Of a stretch of 15,214 nt of DNA, positions 14,159 through 15,214 are shown piece by piece (position 1 is the first letter of the stretch; the number at the start of each line of letters is the position of its first letter). A program made the translations under genes and the position numbers. The stretch is taken from assembly GCA_030152225.1 (NCBI GenBank), contig JASLHL010000309.1:1-15214 (forward strand). The letters are read 5' to 3'. Under the pieces are notes generated by a model, which saw only the letters and a list, made by a program, of their open reading frames with translations, was not told the origin of the DNA and ran no database searches. This DNA comes from Flavobacterium sp. (GTDB taxonomy: Bacteria; Bacteroidota; Bacteroidia; Flavobacteriales; Flavobacteriaceae).

Positions 14159-15214
14159 ATGGAAAGAGTTTTTATAACAAGAGCCGCAAAGTGTTTACCG
14201 AATACCCCTATTTCCAATGATGAAATGGAAGAAGTATTGGGCAAAATAGATCAACAAGCCTCTAAAGCACGTCGAATTGTGTTGAGAAACAACGGAATTC
14301 AGACGCGCTATTACGCGATGACCAAACAAGGAAAAGTAACACATACCAATGCGCAACTAACTTTTGAAGCTATTCAAGGGTTATGCGATTCGCAGTTTGC
14401 ATTAGCTCAAATCGAAGTACTCTCTTGTGGAACTTCAACACCAGATAGCTTATTGCCTTCACATGCCGCTATGGTACACGGACTAATGCAAACAAAATCA
14501 CTAGAGCTCAATTCCTCTTCAGGGGTGTGTTGTTCGGGAATGAATGCGTTAAAATTTGGTTTTTTATCCATCAAAGCAGGGACGGCAGCCAATGCAGTTT
14601 GCACGGGTTCAGAACGAGTATCTACCTGGATGAAATCGGAGAAATTTGAAGGTGAAGTAGCAAATTTAAAAGCATTGGAACAAACGCCAATCATCGCCTT
14701 TAAAAAGGATTTTCTCCGTTGGATGCTTTCTGATGGCTGTGGTGCTTTTTTGTTAGAAAACCAACCCAGAGGTGAAAGATCAGTCGAAATTTTATGGATG
14801 GATTACTATTCGTACGCTTTTGAACTAGAAGCATGTATGTATGCAGGCGGAGATAAATTACCAGACGGGAATATCAAGCCGTGGAGCGACTATAACGCAC
14901 AGGAATGGCTGACAGAATCGGTATTCTCCTTGAAACAAGATGTAAAAATATTGAATGAAAATATCTTAGATAAAGGGGTTCAAAGTATGAAAGCCGCCTT
15001 GGAGAAAAATAAAATCACAGTAGCGGATATTGATTATTTTTTACCTCATGTATCGTCCCATTACTTTGTAGAGGGATTATATACCAAATTTGCAGAAGCG
15101 GGAATGGAAATTCCCAAAGACAAATGGTTTATGAATCTAAAACACGTTGGTAATGTGGGGTCTGATTCTATCTATTTGATGTTCGAAGAGTTGATGAACT
15201 CAGTTCAATTAAAA
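14159..15214 (+). CDS. darB: DarB, ketoacyl-ACP synthase III-like enzyme, 3' end off the window
   Basis: Open from ATG 14159 to the right edge in one frame; 352 residues visible, so nearly complete. Fold and active site are those of KAS III: Cys125 in SSGVCCSGMNAL (Cys124 precedes it), His297 in FLPHVSSH, and Asn332 in HVGNVGSDS. In DarA/DarB systems this enzyme carries out the Claisen condensation that leads to the dialkylresorcinol core of flexirubins. It starts 4 bp after the darA stop, so translation is probably coupled. The gene is not broken in the visible part. A plain FabH is the alternative, but the darA partner and the cluster make DarB much more likely. Confidence 0.9.
   Translation, partial: MERVFITRAAKCLPNTPISNDEMEEVLGKIDQQASKARRIVLRNNGIQTRYYAMTKQGKVTHTNAQLTFEAIQGLCDSQFALAQIEVLSCGTSTPDSLLPSHAAMVHGLMQTKSLELNSSSGVCCSGMNALKFGFLSIKAGTAANAVCTGSERVSTWMKSEKFEGEVANLKALEQTPIIAFKKDFLRWMLSDGCGAFLLENQPRGERSVEILWMDYYSYAFELEACMYAGGDKLPDGNIKPWSDYNAQEWLTESVFSLKQDVKILNENILDKGVQSMKAALEKNKITVADIDYFLPHVSSHYFVEGLYTKFAEAGMEIPKDKWFMNLKHVGNVGSDSIYLMFEELMNSVQLK

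Overview
The window looks like a chromosomal segment of a low-GC member of the Bacteroidetes, most likely Flavobacteriaceae (Flavobacterium or Myroides type). The evidence is an AT-rich genome, weak or absent Shine-Dalgarno sequences, flavobacterial -7 promoter boxes (TAnnTTTG), a YbeY with the Bacteroidetes form of the zinc motif, and a flexirubin-type pigment gene cluster. The genus is inference.

Left part (1-3981, minus strand): the N-terminal part of a SAM-dependent methyltransferase runs off the left edge. A T/C-rich stretch of about 1.1 kb without a convincing gene follows, then the ybeY-mnmG pair. Two exact parS sequences (TGTTCCACGTGGAACA) flank mnmG. One sits in the middle of a 38-bp perfect palindrome that also looks like the mnmG terminator. 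The other is written into the last codons of ybeY.

Middle part (3982-7237): 3.2 kb without a credible gene. It holds a tandem array of ~103-bp units (eight good copies, with decayed copies on both sides). This is followed by a cluster of TTATCAACA/TTATTAACA DnaA-box-like sites (5762-6226) next to an AT-rich stretch. The + strand is C-rich over G to the left of this cluster and G-rich over C to the right. Box cluster, skew switch, nearby mnmG and two parS sites together point to the chromosomal replication origin (oriC). Further right are a short tandem repeat and several dyads.

Right part (7238-15214): a flavin-dependent halogenase/monooxygenase-like gene (minus strand) is divergent from a tight plus-strand operon: aromatic amino acid ammonia-lyase, 3-ketoacyl-ACP reductase, ketosynthase, acyl carrier protein, LpxL-type acyltransferase, DarA and DarB. 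Gaps between consecutive genes are 4-30 bp. This is the core of a flexirubin (aryl polyene plus dialkylresorcinol) pathway. The lyase makes the aryl-acrylic starter, the ketosynthase, reductase and ACP extend the polyene, DarA/DarB build the dialkylresorcinol, and the acyltransferase probably joins or transfers acyl groups. The cluster continues beyond the right edge.

The pigment cluster itself is a known type. The less ordinary parts are the origin-side satellite-like array and the double use of parS as coding sequence and as terminator.
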